A DNA stretch of 64,000 nt from Antedon mediterranea (Eukaryota; Echinodermata; Crinoidea; Comatulida; Antedonidae): NCBI RefSeq assembly GCF_964355755.1, contig NC_092670.1, positions 4,551,001 through 4,615,000 of the forward strand. Direction: 5' to 3'. Each line of letters opens with the position of its first letter. The first letter of the stretch is position 1. A program made the position numbers and the translations under genes. Positions 1 to 19,959 of the stretch are shown here, piece after piece. Under the pieces are notes generated by a model. That model worked only from the letters and a program-made list of their open reading frames with translations, had not been told where the DNA came from and searched no databases.

Positions 1-1084
1 AATATGCCAACTGAATAAAATAGTTAATAAAATATACACACAAACAAAAAACAATCATAGAATTATTTTTAATTTGTTTTATCCACTTCTTTAGATTGTT
101 GCCAACTCGAACAAAAACAAAATATTGATAAATTACATGGTTTTCACTTAAACTCAAACATAATCAATCAATCATCAACATTTTTATTATTCCATACTGA
201 AAAATAAAAACATATACAAGTACAATAAAAATAATATGATAATGGAATGGGATACAAAATAAGCACAAGTGCTTTAAACATGTAACCCAAACAAAAAAGA
301 ACAAACATTTGTACAAACAACAACAAAAACAAATCAGGCATCCTATAAAGTGAGGTTGTTGAAGAGATATTTTACACTTATTGAGCATTTGAGTATTCAA
401 AATTAATTTGCGTATGAATTAATCACTCAACCTAATGAGTAACATCAAAACATCATTCTGACTGTGTAACAGTTTATTCAAAAATTTAATCACGCACGAA
501 GTTCTAAAATAGAAAATTTGTAAACATTATTTGTTTTGCTCAAAGCGTTTATGAAAATCTGTAATCACATAATTTCATTATGCAAATTGTTGCATCTCAA
601 ACTTAAATCTAAAACACTGATCAACCATTCACCTGGAATTGGATATTATGCATGTAAAACACATTTTGGTGAATTGCTCCAGTATGGGCGTGTCCGATTT
701 AGTTTATCCCCAATTTTCCTTCTTGGACAAATCATCGCTAACTTTAGTGGTAGTAACCAACTTAGCCAGGTAAATTACTAAGCGTGAACGCACTTTAGAT
801 ATTGAATTGATATATTTTAATTTTAGGTTAAAAGTAATTAATCTAGTAATTATATGACAGTCTGACAGACAGAGAGAGTGAGAGAGGGGGATTATTACTT
901 GTTGACGAATAAGAGATTATCTATTTAGAAATGTCATTGATATAATTTGTAGTTGTTATGTACTGGACAGTTATTAACATTGCTATTCAACCTTTTGCAT
1001 GGTTTTAATCATTTTAAAGACATTTTTAAAACATCTGTAAAACTTGAATCATAATAAAACTTTTAATTGATGATATTGTTACTT

Positions 1085-1376
1085 TTAATTTGGGAAAAAA
1101 CTATTATTCTTTACACCTTGTATACGACCTTTACACCTTGATAAACGCAATAAGTATCGTGGCTGTATCTTTAACTCAATTTGTATTTGTTATGCCCTCT
1201 TTTAACTTTTTATACGACATCTTGTTTTTCATGCGATTTTATTCTTTTTTACTGTTTGTGCGACAATGTTTTTAGACAATTTTAATGTGTGTACTTTCAG
1301 CCAAAGTTTCAAGCCATTCATGAGTTTGACAATAAAGTTTATTGAATTGAATTGAAAAAATTGAATTGAATTGTAC
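1085..1376 (+). repeat. Probable non-LTR retrotransposon 3' tail
   Basis: The segment ends in short tandem copies of gaattgaattg immediately after an 'aataaagttta' stretch. This arrangement is typical of the 3' ends of CR1-like LINEs, which finish in short microsatellite-like repeats. No reverse transcriptase motif remains. The assignment rests on the tail structure only. Confidence 0.3.
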
Positions 1377-3544
1377 AATAAAAACACAAATGGTGAATTA
1401 ATAACATTGTACTGTAAGTATAGGATATCAACGATCAATTAAAAATATTTAATGAATGAAAATAAATTATCTTTGGAAAGTATCAGACAGATTAATATAA
1501 TATACAAAATTATTAATAAAATAAAATAATAATTATTAAAAACAAACAACAAAACAGTAACTCTTGTATGGTGCACCAAAGTTAAACAATGTGAATTGAT
1601 TAATGTATAGTAACTTAGAAAAATTTAATGACAATCTCTACAAAACCTCAAACACACACTATTTTGTCATGCTAAGGTATAAATATAGAAAAAAATCTTA
1701 TCAAATCTAACTTTCACAGAATATTTGAGACACAAGATAAGTATGAAATGAAAAGTTAATTTTGCAGCAGTTTTTTTTTGCATTTTTTATACAGTATAGC
1801 TAATAAATGATATTTTGATTGATTGAATAGATAATTGGATGTCTATAAATGAACCACCAAAAACCCCCTTTCTCCACACATCTAATACAAATCTGTGAGA
1901 TCTGTCCGCATAAGACGGTCAAACTGGCGATGTGGTGGCATCGAGCATCACAGATACCTCAAAACATATACTGTGCTGAACCTTTGGCATTCTCTGAAGC
2001 AGGCATTACTACTTTCCCAATCTTCCCTTGATCAAACATTATTTGAAAAGATCCAAAACAGGTGCAATTGCCATACTATGCCATCAAATTTCCAAGGATT
2101 AGTAATTACGAATCATAATAAAAGATATCACATGCTAAAAAATGTCTTTACATAGGTCATAAAGAAAAGGCAAGCTTTCAGAACAAAACAGATACTACAA
2201 TCTTTTTAAGTATGATATTTTGTTTTGTAGATGTTAGCACTGTAAATTTTAATACCCGGAGGAAAAACCATAAAATTCTACAAAATGCAATCTATGTTGG
2301 TCATAAATTGTCTAACATCGTGATATCTTTGCATTGTAAATTCCAAGTGCTTTAATTTCAATACAAAAAATATTTGTTAGTGCTTTTTCTTTTTCAAATT
2401 TGAATCTTCAGGACTTGCAGAAAAACGGTGAAATTTGTTTACACAATCTTGCATAACTTCATTTGGAATTTGCAATTAATTAAACAGTTAATATTTTTTC
2501 TTGTTAATGATTTTGTTTTTAACGTTTGTTTTTGCCTTTGCAACCCATAGGCTCGTGGGCTCTTGGGTTTAGTCAGTGAGCACTCATAGCCTTTACGCCA
2601 CTGTCCATTGACTATGGGTTTACCAACATCGTTTATTGATCAACACTTAAAGATGTATTTTCCTTTTGAAAAAATAATTCTTAAACAAATTTTTGTTGAA
2701 TATTCCATTTTAATGTAACATAATAGTTATCCACTTTGACCAAAAATTGGATCGAAAACAAATGTATTTACCTGAAAAAATGTAATTTAAAGCAAAAAAT
2801 GGTCTAATTGGCTGCCAGCCAATGGATTTTTGGTTGAATTTAACCATTTATTTTGTCATTTTATAAGTGAAAACATTATTTTTTTCGCTTTTTTCTATGG
2901 AAGTGATTAACTTTATTAAAACTACAAAATGACATATTCAAAGTCTGATTTAATTAATCTTCATTTTTCATTTTGGGGGACAATACATCTTTAAACAACT
3001 TTGGGAGTCCAATCCATCAAAGTTTGTATCATAACAGCTACCAGTCCCAGGGTCCTTTGTCTAAATCTTATTGATGTATTATCTTAGAAATTACATGAAT
3101 GAAGTTGCATAGAAGAAAATGAAAAAGAAGTAAAGATGTTGACCAGATTATCAAATCATATTTAATATTCAAAGCAACCTAGGCAACCTAGTTGTAGACA
3201 ATTAAGATTCACATTCAGCCTACGTACAGATGTACTCTAGTGCACATAATTTTTCATTACAGATACTATATCTAAAAGCAGCTAAAACGCTTTGCAATTG
3301 AACAATTGAAGTGATGTTACTGCCTCATCGTACTATGCAAACCTGGTTTAAAATTCAAGTCAGGCATTTTAATTTAGACTGTTCAACATTATTTTGCCTT
3401 ATCTTGTATGCGACTCACAGTCATGTGATAGTCACACCAACGGCAGAAAAAATCTCATTTTCATAGTAATCAAAGAATATTATAAGAGCCAGGCTCCTCA
3501 GGCAAAAAGATTTCTGTTTTACAAACCGATATGGAAATTTGTAT

Positions 3545-3735
3545 TGTAGAATTATTTATCTATAAATATCTTAAATTTATTTTAAACTTTCAATGTTTTA
3601 CATCTTGTGTATATGTTTTTCTATGCGATTATTTAATGGGGAGTCTACTTTATTAACAAGTAGCCTTAACAACTACTGGCCTCTCCAGAAAACTTCCAAA
3701 CTGTCATAAATAAAATAAAAAAAATAAAAAAAAGC
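3545..3735 (+). repeat. Probable LINE 3' tail with A-rich end
   Basis: A T-rich and then mixed stretch ends 'actgtcataaataaaataa' followed by AAAATAAA repeats. This looks like the terminus of a truncated non-LTR element. No target-site duplication was identified and no coding motif survives. Confidence 0.3.
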
Positions 3736-4901
3736 AAGACATTTATTTTTCTGTCATGGAAGTTTATCGAGCCGTGAAATACTAAATTCAAATGCATTTT
3801 TTATACCATTATTATTTATTTACTATTTCAGTTTTACTATTTTCGATCATAAGTGTCAATTTTAAGCACCATTGGAATTATTAGTATTTTTTTCTTTTAA
3901 TTATTTATTATAATGTGATTATAAATATTTATTAGGGATGATTAAAATCACCAGCATAAGGAAAATCAATTTAAACAGTGCTAATGTCTAATAAGACAGT
4001 TGTTTATGACGGTATAATGGTATATGTTTGTTTGCTATATTTTACAGTACATACTCTAATTAACAAGCTGTCTCTATTGTTACAGGTTATACCAGGACAA
4101 ACTAGTAACAGATTGTTCACAGATTCTATAAATAGATAAATGAACCGAATCTGGGCATTTTAACAATTTACTAATGCTTTTGTTATTGATATAAATCAGG
4201 TAAATGACCAATGTATCCATCTACTTTAATTCAATAGTGCATTGGCCGGCCAATCGCATCCTTTATAGGTTCACTATAGCTATCATAGTATATTGGTCCC
4301 ATGGTCAATATACAATTGCATATTGTCATATTAGGGATCACCTACTGTATTACTGCATTAATTGATTACTGAAGTAATATGTAAAGATATTATCAATGGC
4401 AGATGTTCCAACCCCAAGGTAACAATTTTGGGAGGTTTACATCGAATAAGACGCATTTTAATGGATTTGACGCGCGTTTTAAACTCATCACAAAATACTT
4501 TGCGCAATCAGCATTACCACAGGTGTACCGCGCATTCTAGCAACTAATCGGATGTATAATTAAATATTAAATTCTAAGTAACCTTTAAACCAGTAAAAGT
4601 GACTTATGTAAGCAAATTTAGCAGCGATTGTTGAAATTTACAATCAGTAGAAAATTACTATATTCAATATGACACACAGCACACAATTTTACAAAATCCA
4701 TAAAAACAATGAACAATTATTGATGTATAAACAAAATTAGACTATCAATTTATAAAATACCTAATATTATTTTCATAAATAATATTGTAAATCAAATAAA
4801 ATACAGAGTATTATTAGTAGATATATTATTGTTTTTGCTTTTAAATGTTATTGAAGACATTATGCGACTATTAAAATATCAATAAAATACTTTATCACTA
4901 T

Positions 4902-5715
4902 GGTCCTGTTTCTGCTGCCAACTAAATACCATATATTATACGGTATTTTTTTAATACCGTATATATACGGTATATTTTTGGCAGCAGAAACTGCGCTCAT
5001 AAAAAATATACCGTATTTTGTATACCGTATTTTCCCCACAAAATTTGTGGATAAAATACGGTATTTACAAATTTATACCATATTTTTTGTACCCGTTTCT
5101 GCTGCCTATAAAAAATACCGTATTTTTTTTTTACATGACAAAAGGTCAACATTCGTGTTTTTATTTTCTGTCGCTGTACACACGTGTATAGATATATTCG
5201 GCGAAAATGTGGAGCGAAGACGTCACAGTTTTACTAAATAAATGTGTGTGGGGAAGCTAAAATGTCTGGCCAACTAAAAGGTAATAAAAGGGACAACCAC
5301 ATTTATAAAGACATTTCTAAAAAAATAAAGCAGGAGTATGGAATAGACTTGTCTCCAAAGCAAGTAAACTCAAAGCTGAAGAGCCTGCGAAAGCAGTACA
5401 ACATTGCAAAATACAATAACTCGGGGAGGGAATGAATTAATTGTCCCCATTACGAGGTTTTCTGTACTCTCACAACATCTCTATCACAAGGGCTAGGCTG
5501 TTGAAAGTGAGACGTAAAACTTCCTTTATTGCGACTTTTAATTATCGATCAAATAAATGAATGGCAATTTGGGTAAAAAAAGATGAAATTTAACACGACC
5601 ACCCAAGAAGTATTGTTAGCAGAAACGGGGTACTAAAAAATACGGTATAAAAAATACCGTATTTTATACCGTATTTTTATACCGTATTTTGAGCAGTTGC
5701 AGCAGAAACAGGCCC
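4902..5715 (+). mobile_element. 814-bp DNA transposon with decayed Myb/SANT-like ORF (copy 1)
   Basis: Terminal inverted repeats GGTCCTGTTTCTGCTGC (left) and GCAGCAGAAACAGGCCC (right) bound the element. The left end also folds on itself: the TIR recurs inverted at about 4973-4987, giving a hairpin whose stem is built from taccgtattt palindromes, and a third TIR-like copy lies near 5094-5107. The middle encodes pieces of a Myb/SANT-like DNA-binding domain of the kind found in Harbinger-type transposon partner proteins. A short frame from ATG 5207 (W-S-E-D...LLNKC) ends at a stop, and the frame containing ATG 5262 ([12 protein letters not shown]... to 5435) carries the rest, so the ORF is frameshifted. 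Flanking trinucleotides TAT/TCT could be a decayed 3-bp duplication. A second copy lies at 30832-31629. Confidence 0.75.
5262..5435 (+). pseudogene. Myb/SANT-like DNA-binding domain fragment inside transposon
   Basis: The open frame encodes about 57 residues with the pattern of the second half of a Myb/SANT-like (MADF-like) helix-turn-helix: basic Lys/Arg run, '[15 protein letters not shown]', then '[13 protein letters not shown]'. The first helix (WSEDVTVLLNKC) is in a different frame from ATG 5207, so the protein is broken. The same peptide recurs almost unchanged at 31172-31309 in copy 2. I infer it descends from the DNA-binding protein of an autonomous parent; no transposase catalytic domain is present. 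Confidence 0.55.
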
Positions 5716-7876
5716 TCTGAATACTATGTCCTTACGAACTTTCTACAGCAAAAGCTGTTTTAGAAATTAAGATAATTATAATTTATAAATCTATTTGTTG
5801 ATCCTCAATGCAATAACAAGAATATTCTATAGTAATTTACACTGCAATATGAAGATACAAGTTTGATTTGATGCCTTTATATTAAAAAGTACAGGGGTGG
5901 ATTGCTTTAAAAAGTACAGGGGTGGATTGCTTTAAAAAGTACAGGGGTGGATTGCTTTAAAAAGTACAGGGGTGGATTGCTTTAAAAAGTACAGGGGTGG
6001 ATTGCTTTAAAAAGTACAGGGGTGGATTGCTTTAAAAAGTACAGGGGTGGATTGCTTTAAAAAGTACAGGGGTGGATTGCTTTAAAAAGTACAGGGGTGG
6101 ATTGCTTTAAAAAGTACCGGGGTGGATTGCTTTAAAAAGTACAGGGGTGGATTGCTTTAAAAGCATCAGTAAAAACTGTTAGTAATCCGTTCCTGATTGT
6201 ATTTTTTAAATTCATAATACAATAGGATACATAAAATGTTTATATTTGATCAATGTATAAATCCATCTCGATTTATGTATAACAAAAACGTCTTTTGTAT
6301 TTTGTATCTTCTTTTTATCACACATGCTATACTGTCACCCACAAGATTTTTAGAAATGTACACAGATTTTAAAAGAAACCTATTGTTGTTTACTTAAATT
6401 CACAAGCAAACTTCACAACACCTAAAGTAATGACTACAATGCAAATATGTGCATTGCCAAGTGGCACAAAACAAATAACGTATCTTTTATCTTGTCATGT
6501 AATTTATCATTGGACATGATGAATTTAGAAAATGCGATAAGCTTCGACGTACCAAGGTTTTGTCGTTTGTAAATTAGCTTTGAATTCGTGCCCCTCAGCA
6601 CAATAGTAAATAATTATTCAAATTTTAGATAAAAAATATTGTTTTAATAAAGATGTAATCAATTATAGAGTATATAGTTTGAACATACAACGCGTTCAGT
6701 GAAAGAGCGCATTGCATACTATACGTTCAAATAAGGTTTGGTGGAATGTTAAATGGAATGTTAACGGCCGGACACCAAATTATTAAGTCCGTTTCTAGAG
6801 CAAGAGAATACGGATTGGATACCGTATTTTGAAAGAACGGTAACAGAACGGTAACAGAAAAAAAAAACAAATTAAAAATAATTAAGGTCTTTAAAATCGT
6901 CACATACCGGTTTTAAAAACTGATTTTGATAGAGGAATTTAATTTAGATTAAATTATCAACAAGCAACAATTAGCAACTGTCAGCAGTAATTAATGTATT
7001 AAATACATAGATAGCCTAAACGACAGAATTTGTGAGTTTGAAAAATGTTTCTCTATTGAACAAAAATTGAGAATTTTTTAATATTCAGGAGATCCGATAA
7101 AAATTTGGAATGCTCCCGGATAAATCAGAAAGGTTGGAAAGTCTGCTTTTTAGTACTTTTATTGCAAGTTTATTTCATTATACAGGTTTGTTGAAAATTG
7201 TAACAAATAGCTTAAATCTAATTGATGTCACCATAGTAATCAACACAGATATATTCAAATGAAATGCAAGCTGCAAGTAATTGTATAGAGTAACTTGAGA
7301 GAGCAATAAAGTCATTATTGTCATTATTAATTTTTGATTCGAGGAATACAAAAATTATAAATTATCAGTATGATATCAGACAACAATAGCAAATAAATGC
7401 ATTCATATTTCCATGTACAATAGAATACAATAACTGATATAGTTACATACATCAATCAAGAAAATTGTAATAATAGAGAAAAAATTAAAAGATTTGTTTA
7501 TAAAAAAACACCCCAAAACAGTGCTAATAATTTATTAGAAATATTCGGGAAAACAAAAAGAATTGTACAAAGATAATTACAAAGAAATGGAATGTTTTTC
7601 CCAATTTCTAAAATTGTAAATAATCCTTGAATTAGTTTCCATAGCATCTTTTTTTTGATGTAGGTCCTTGGAAACCCAAATTGAACTACTCATCGCAAGC
7701 CATGTAACTGTACAAGTCTTGATCCGCTCCAGAGAGTTTAATACTGACATGAGAGAGAGTGGTTTTACAAATTAAATTGATGATGCATTATGAATGAATT
7801 CAAAGATGATATTCACGTATCATCATCATCAATCCAATATCAGTAATTAATATTTTAAAGGATAAAAAATACTTAC
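5716..7876. other. Non-coding (probable intron of the adenylyl cyclase gene)
   Basis: Apart from the 25-bp tandem array at 5884-6158, this stretch shows no coding exon. It lies directly downstream (minus sense) of the adenylyl cyclase exon's splice donor at 7876-7875, so it is most likely intronic. The sequence is AT-rich and has no recognised RNA gene. Confidence 0.5.
5884..6158. repeat. Tandem array, 11 x 25 bp
   Basis: Eleven head-to-tail copies of a 25-bp unit (core gtacaggggtggattgcttt preceded by A5) occupy exactly 275 bp. The only difference I see is a single A-to-C change in the tenth unit (gtaccgggg). The near-perfect homogeneity implies recent expansion. Confidence 0.95.
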
Positions 7877-8752
7877 CTGTCGCCATAGAAACGAATCATC
7901 CTTATTAACAATTGCAACACATATGATTTGTACAAGTCCTAGTACGATACTGCCGAATACTGCAAGTCGCATACGCAACGGTAACAGCGCGTACGTCATG
8001 TATACAATAAATAAAGTCGTCCAAACACCTGTTGACGCATCTTGTGGCTCTGTATTAAATACATCAATACTAATCACAATGCACATTATCGTTAGTACAG
8101 AATAACAGCTTATTTTTAATTGTTTTTGCGTAAATGAATTCCTATTGCACACAACAGCTATTGCAATGAACACAAGAACAAAGAGACCTAAGCAAACTCC
8201 TGTGTAAATGTTGAAATGCCCTGACACGTAGTGACAGAGGATTAGGACGAGACATAATAAGCTAACCATTAATAAGTAACTCGACAAATTGCTACGGTTT
8301 AAACCAAAAAAGTACCTCTGATAAAGTTGTTCGAGTTTCACCGATTTAAATTTTTTGGAGCGAAAAACCTTAGAAACAGTTGCCATGATTTCCGTACAAG
8401 AGTAACCTCTAGTTTCATCATGACATTCCAAAATCTGAACCTTCGCATGCCCGTTTTTTTCGTGTAATTCGACAGAATTAAAACTGATGTCCATTCCGCT
8501 ATTGCTAGCTTTCTCAACATCGTTCGGCTCATCCCACGCCTTTTTCGATGTTGTGCTCGGAGGTCGAGGCAACTCGCTTTTTCTTCTGTCTTTGTGATAG
8601 CGTACATTTTTATTTGTTCGATTGTTTTGTTGATTATATCCGTTTTCGGCATCTTCTTGTTTTTTGCTGGAATCCCACGCCTTTTTGTGTTTTCCTATCA
8701 AACTTGACGAAGAAGACGGTCGTGAATTCTTAACGGCATCATTTGTTTCCAT
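7877..8752 (-). CDS. ADCY5/6: Adenylyl cyclase type 5/6-like, N-terminal coding exon (partial gene)
   Basis: The exon encodes 292 aa from ATG 8752-8750 and ends in phase 0 at a CAG|GTAAGT donor (last base 7877). Adenylyl cyclases convert ATP to cAMP at the plasma membrane downstream of G proteins. Visible: a charged cytosolic N-terminus (about 1-165) with two 'KKAWD' motifs, then 'KLEQLYQRYFFGLN' just before the first membrane domain, the signature of vertebrate types 5 and 6, followed by five or so hydrophobic helices (about 178-290) and 'SFLWRQ' at the exon end, equivalent to the same point in type 6. The catalytic C1 and C2 domains are absent here and must lie in exons beyond the left edge. 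A polypyrimidine-CAG acceptor ends at 8763, 10 bases before the ATG, so there is an untranslated first exon further right that I did not locate. Confidence 0.88.
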
Positions 8753-9523
8753 GACTTTCGTTCTGAAAGATAAAGAAAAATATAATTTTTTAGTAAATAA
8801 CATAATCATATTTTGAACCTAATATCCAGAACCATGAATCAATCTCGACAAGAGTTTAAATGCCAAAATAAAACAGGTGAATAATAAATGAAGTGTATTT
8901 TCTCAATCCGCATCAGTATGTTTTTTAAAATCCAGGGCTGTAGCCAGCATGAGGAAGACTAGACGCTCGGCTCATCTGAAATGTTCTATTTCATCAGATT
9001 TTCAATTTTCACCAACCACCCCCAATACCACAGCTCATCGTATTTTATATTAATAATTATATTTAAAGCATCTTTGCCTCATCTGTTGTTGTTGTTCATC
9101 TGTTTGCTACGGCCTCGAAAACTAAATGCCTGAAAATAATTTGTCTTTTGTCAAAATTATTATTACCATTGTAACATACTTAAATTGTGGGGTAATAAGC
9201 ATATTTATAAGCATGTTTGTTTCCTCCTAATTTTTTCCCTGCCTTATTTAATGTATTTTGCTGTTAACTTGTTTTTGTCTGCACCAGAAGGAGAGTACTT
9301 ACATAGTGACTTAGTCACTTTTCTACAATCCGCCAGACTGGTGTCAGTTTTCTTGTGTTTGCTATTGTATTACCTATATGTCTTGTTTTGCCGATTGGTT
9401 TGCGTAAGATGGCAATATTCAATTGGAATGCATAAGATCTACAGCTAATTGCGTAAGATAAGGTACAGTACGTACATGAGTGCATTTTATGGACCACAAC
9501 TTAGAATCTTTCAGTGTGGAGTC

Positions 9524-9631
9524 GAATGATGTGAGACATATAAAAAACTTAGATATGTATGTGCTGTTGTCTGTTCATGCTACTCATGGAATGATGTGAG
9601 ACATATAAAAAACGTAGATATGTATGTGCCT
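9524..9631. repeat. Two-copy direct repeat, about 42 bp, 65 bp apart
   Basis: gaatgatgtgagacatat... begins at 9524 and again at 9589, with the two copies running in parallel for about 40 bases with one clear mismatch (aaaactt versus aaaacgt). Confidence 0.85.
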
Positions 9632-11384
9632 TAATGCAGTAATAGAACTGATATTACCAAAAGGTCAAATTGATAAGATATCACAACAATCAAAGAAAAA
9701 ACATGATTTTGATGCTATAACCACCATTATAATATATGTATTTGGTCACTAAAAAACAAAACTATAATATACAGTAGTACAGTATAACTGTAGGTAATTT
9801 TAAGATTATAAGTATAATTTAAGATTCCTGTTTTTTTTTGTTTTTTTTATTTCTAAAAAATTATACACCTTTACAGACCAATAAAAAAAATACTGATTCC
9901 CAAATTATACACATACATTTACATAATTTACCACCTACTGTCTGTAGGCTACTTCCAAAAGTAATGTACATTTTAAACACTTATGCTGGACACCCTTGAG
10001 CACGTATTCATTTAAAAAGCATGTATCCTTTTCTTTTATATGATGGTCTGTTTACAAAACACGTATGTCCTTTTGTCATACGTACCGATAGTAGGCCCAC
10101 ACACAACATTCCCCATCCATTCACCTCCGACAGACAACACAAACAGGCCGCCGTCCAAGGCCTTTGGGTACTTTAATTTAAGCATATACTTACTTACTTT
10201 TTTCGTAATTCGTCGTTCTACATGTCAAATAGTTCGAAAATTATATTTTTAGCCGGATATAGATGTTGACATTGTCCACCCCACCAAACATTGCACGATG
10301 ATAAAGAAAGAAACACACCACACCGCACGGACTTATTTACACAGAATGATGGTGGAGCATACAATTTCACAACGTTGCTAAGGAAATCAGTGATTTACGC
10401 CAAAGAACGCCCTCTTTTATCTTTAAAGTTTCTTCATTTTTATAACTTTCAAAAATCGATTGCCCGATCGATTGATTCGTTAATAATTTAATAACGTGTA
10501 TATATTTAATAATGTTGATCGATATTAGTTTTTCGTTGAGACTTTCTAAATTTTTAATTAGGCCAGATAATAAATCTATATCATGCACGTATCCACGAGT
10601 TGATTTCTTTCTATATTTCGAATGTTTTTGTATTGTGTTTATATTAGATATTTTAATTTCTAGAGATTGTATGCAATTTTGCCTTTTAGCCTCGAAGTGT
10701 AATATTTTGTAGGCCTAAATGAAAGGTTTGAGAATAATAAAAGGAAATGTGAAAATTTCATTATTCCGATCCTAAATTACATACTTGCTTAGTTCAGCTG
10801 TGGGCCTGCATTTGTGAGAAGCTTTAATTTGTTTCTTAAAATGAAAGATTGAGGAACTAAGTACCCATTAGTACATTCCTAGTAAAAAGGTTATAAATGT
10901 ACAGATGCAACTGCGCTGTAGAACATTTTAGCATCCGTTTGTTTTTCAGCAACTGTCCTATATTAAAAGTTCATCAACAAACTTCTACAAAGTGCAGTTG
11001 TACCTGAACATATAAAAACACAATGGCCAAAAAGGCAAACTTTGCAAATTGGCGCAGTGTACAGACATTTTTTTTTATTGGATGGATTGATTACCGTACT
11101 GACAAATTGAAACCAGCACACAAATATTTTAGTAGCTTTAATAGTTTTTTTTAATTTCCCCATATTCATAATCATTGGTAAACAGTTACATTGTTTAATG
11201 TCATTTTCACATAAATAAAAAAGGTTTTATAATTATTGGAATACCATGAATTAGATACAACAGTGAAATAATCATTCATTAGGTATAAAGTGTGACATTT
11301 TAACAATACAAGGCGTGCAAACATCCTTATTGGTTCAATAATACATGTGTATTGTGATTACTAGATGAGTTCATTCATTGAGTT

Positions 11385-11390
11385 TTTATT
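11385..11390 (-). terminator. Candidate HSPD1 polyadenylation signal (AATAAA on minus)
   Basis: TTTATT on the plus strand reads AATAAA on the gene strand, about 550 bases past the HSPD1 stop. It is the first canonical hexamer I found. A weaker ATTAAA-type match lies only about 20 bases after the stop. The placement is tentative. Confidence 0.3.
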
Positions 11391-11938
11391 TTTATCACCT
11401 TATACAATCTAGTCATTTTGTGTAAACAACTTTTAACAGACACATCTGTCTATTAATAACTAATTATATTTTTACACATAACATGTTGGACAAATAGCAT
11501 TCATAGAACTCACCATCTCAGACAATGACAGGGCTAAAAATAGATACAATAAGTGGGTTTAAAGCTAAATTTAAATCAAAACTTATTAACACATTTTCAA
11601 TCATATACTAAACATTGTTGACAGCGTTTACAATCTGTATTCTATGCTGGGACATACCTATGTTATTGTCCTGTTGTTGCATCAAATAAGGAAGATAGGG
11701 CAGAGTTTTTTTTCTTGTGGAAATTCCTTTAGGAATAGGGAGGTATTCTATAAAATAATTTGCCTACAAAGTATCATCTGTCATACAGATGTTACTCAAC
11801 AAGCCTCTTGATGTTCATGTTTTGTTCACATGTCTCTGAAGTGTTACCGCGTTGGTCCACTTTTAAACAGCACCGTGTTTACCATTCACCGTTCCTCTTC
11901 ATAAAAATTTAATATTTAATAAAATTGATATTTTGGCT

Positions 11939-18837
<6,899 letters not shown>

Positions 18838-19258
18838 TTTTAAATTTTCTGTAAAAATAAACTCATCAATTATACATTCATTATCATACTTCATTTGACC
18901 ATTTTTAAAACAATAATTATTAATACATTTTTAGTTCCTATTTTAATTAGGCCTACCATTTAACTAAAACAAAAAATATCTAGGTTGAGTAGGCCTAGTG
19001 TCTATTTATTTCATATACATATCAATATTAATGCAAAAGATATTAGTCTGGTAGTCTAGGTCTAGCCCTATTCTCGTTCTATCTTTGCACACTCTGATCA
19101 CGGACGAGTACGGCTGAAGCCCGGTTAAACACACGTGTGTGCGTGTGGTGGATTGCTATAATGCTAGTAGAAGTCTTTAAAATAGTCGCCAGTCGAACAC
19201 GTATTTAACAAACGAAAAACGGCTTATAATGTTTGTAGAAAATGAATATAATACTTAC

Positions 19259-19370
19259 ATATTTATTTCAATGTGTAAATTTAATAGATATTTGTAAAAC
19301 GTGGTGAATTTTATGGAGATTTGTACGGGAACCTTTCCCTGGATGATTTGAGCCTACAACAACCGATCAG
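19259..19370 (-). other. Probable HSPD1 5' UTR exon 1 (3' boundary at 19259)
   Basis: A strong donor AT|GTAAGTAT on the minus strand places the exon end at 19259. The ATG exon begins after an acceptor at 18849, so this is the expected upstream non-coding exon. Its 5' end (transcription start) is a guess. Confidence 0.45.
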
Positions 19371-19900
19371 TGATACAAGAAAACATGTGCGCAAACACCG
19401 GCCTTTAATTGTTGAGGCCCTACTTGCGCATTCTGAGGTCGTGCAAAGGTCATCCGCATATTATGAAACCTAAATTTATAATAAAATCAATTTCGCATAA
19501 GCGCATCATTTATAATACCAACTATTATAATAATATAGTTAAATTGATAGTTACTAAACCCTTATTGTAGGGAATAATATCGTTACTAAAATTATGGATT
19601 TCTTTATACAGCTTCAGGGCACATCTTTTCAAAGAACATTCTGGATCAAGCGTGGTGAAACCGCACTCTAATATTGCGTGTTATTTTCTTTACGTTCGTA
19701 AATGTTAATGAAAAGTCGACACAATTAAAGAAAGAATTGTTTAACATTACATGCAATAATGCACATTTTTAGAGCGTTTTCTAAGTTGCATGAAATCGCA
19801 GTTAATGCAGCAAATTACCATTGAATTACGCATGCGTATTGAGAACACCGACCGGCCGACACCATGTGTGATTTCGTATCGTGAAAGGAGTTGAGGGTAG
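19370..19900. promoter_or_regulatory. Divergent HSPD1-HSPE1 promoter region
   Basis: About 0.6 kb separates the 5' ends of the two oppositely transcribed chaperonin genes, an arrangement known from other animals. Heat-shock factor sites consist of inverted nGAAn units; AGAACATTCT at 19633-19642 is a perfect GAA-TTC pair, with another TTC three bases upstream. GGGAACCTTTCCC near 19327-19339 is a weaker candidate. Co-regulation of the two genes follows from family knowledge; the core promoter and start sites are inferred. Confidence 0.65.
19633..19642. promoter_or_regulatory. Heat-shock element core
   Basis: AGAACATTCT matches nGAAnnTTCn exactly and lies between HSPD1 and HSPE1. TTC at 19628-19630 gives a third, slightly mis-spaced unit (3 bases instead of 2). 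Confidence 0.55.
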
Positions 19901-19959
19901 AGTAAAGTTGTGTGCTCTTTGAATTAGAATAATTGCATAAATTGTCAGAATTTATAAAA

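Larger units (their letters stand above)
1..4901. other. Non-coding stretch with decayed repeat tails
   Basis: No coding exon is recognisable on either strand; the short open frames lack domain-like composition. This may be the long first intron of the adenylyl cyclase gene, whose exon at 7877-8762 is transcribed leftwards and ends in a splice donor, but no downstream exon is visible here, so the next exon probably lies off the left edge. The stretch holds two probable LINE 3' tails (listed separately), an AG-rich simple tract near 870-890 and otherwise AT-rich sequence. Confidence 0.5.
8763..11938. other. Intergenic or 5' intron: no gene recognised
   Basis: The stretch should contain the unlocated 5' UTR exon and promoter of the adenylyl cyclase gene (minus) and the 3' UTR of HSPD1 (minus). 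A 65-bp-offset direct duplication lies at 9524-9631. Open frames here (for example 9185-9448 and 10512-10712) are short, hydrophobic or AT-biased, and show no family resemblance. Confidence 0.5.

Noticed and set aside
5884-6158. Possible CRISPR array
   Set aside because: Units are contiguous with no spacers and the genome is eukaryotic; it is a simple tandem repeat.
7923-8733. Small plus-strand ORFs over the adenylyl cyclase exon
   Set aside because: They are antisense shadows of a well-supported coding exon with a correct donor and acceptor.
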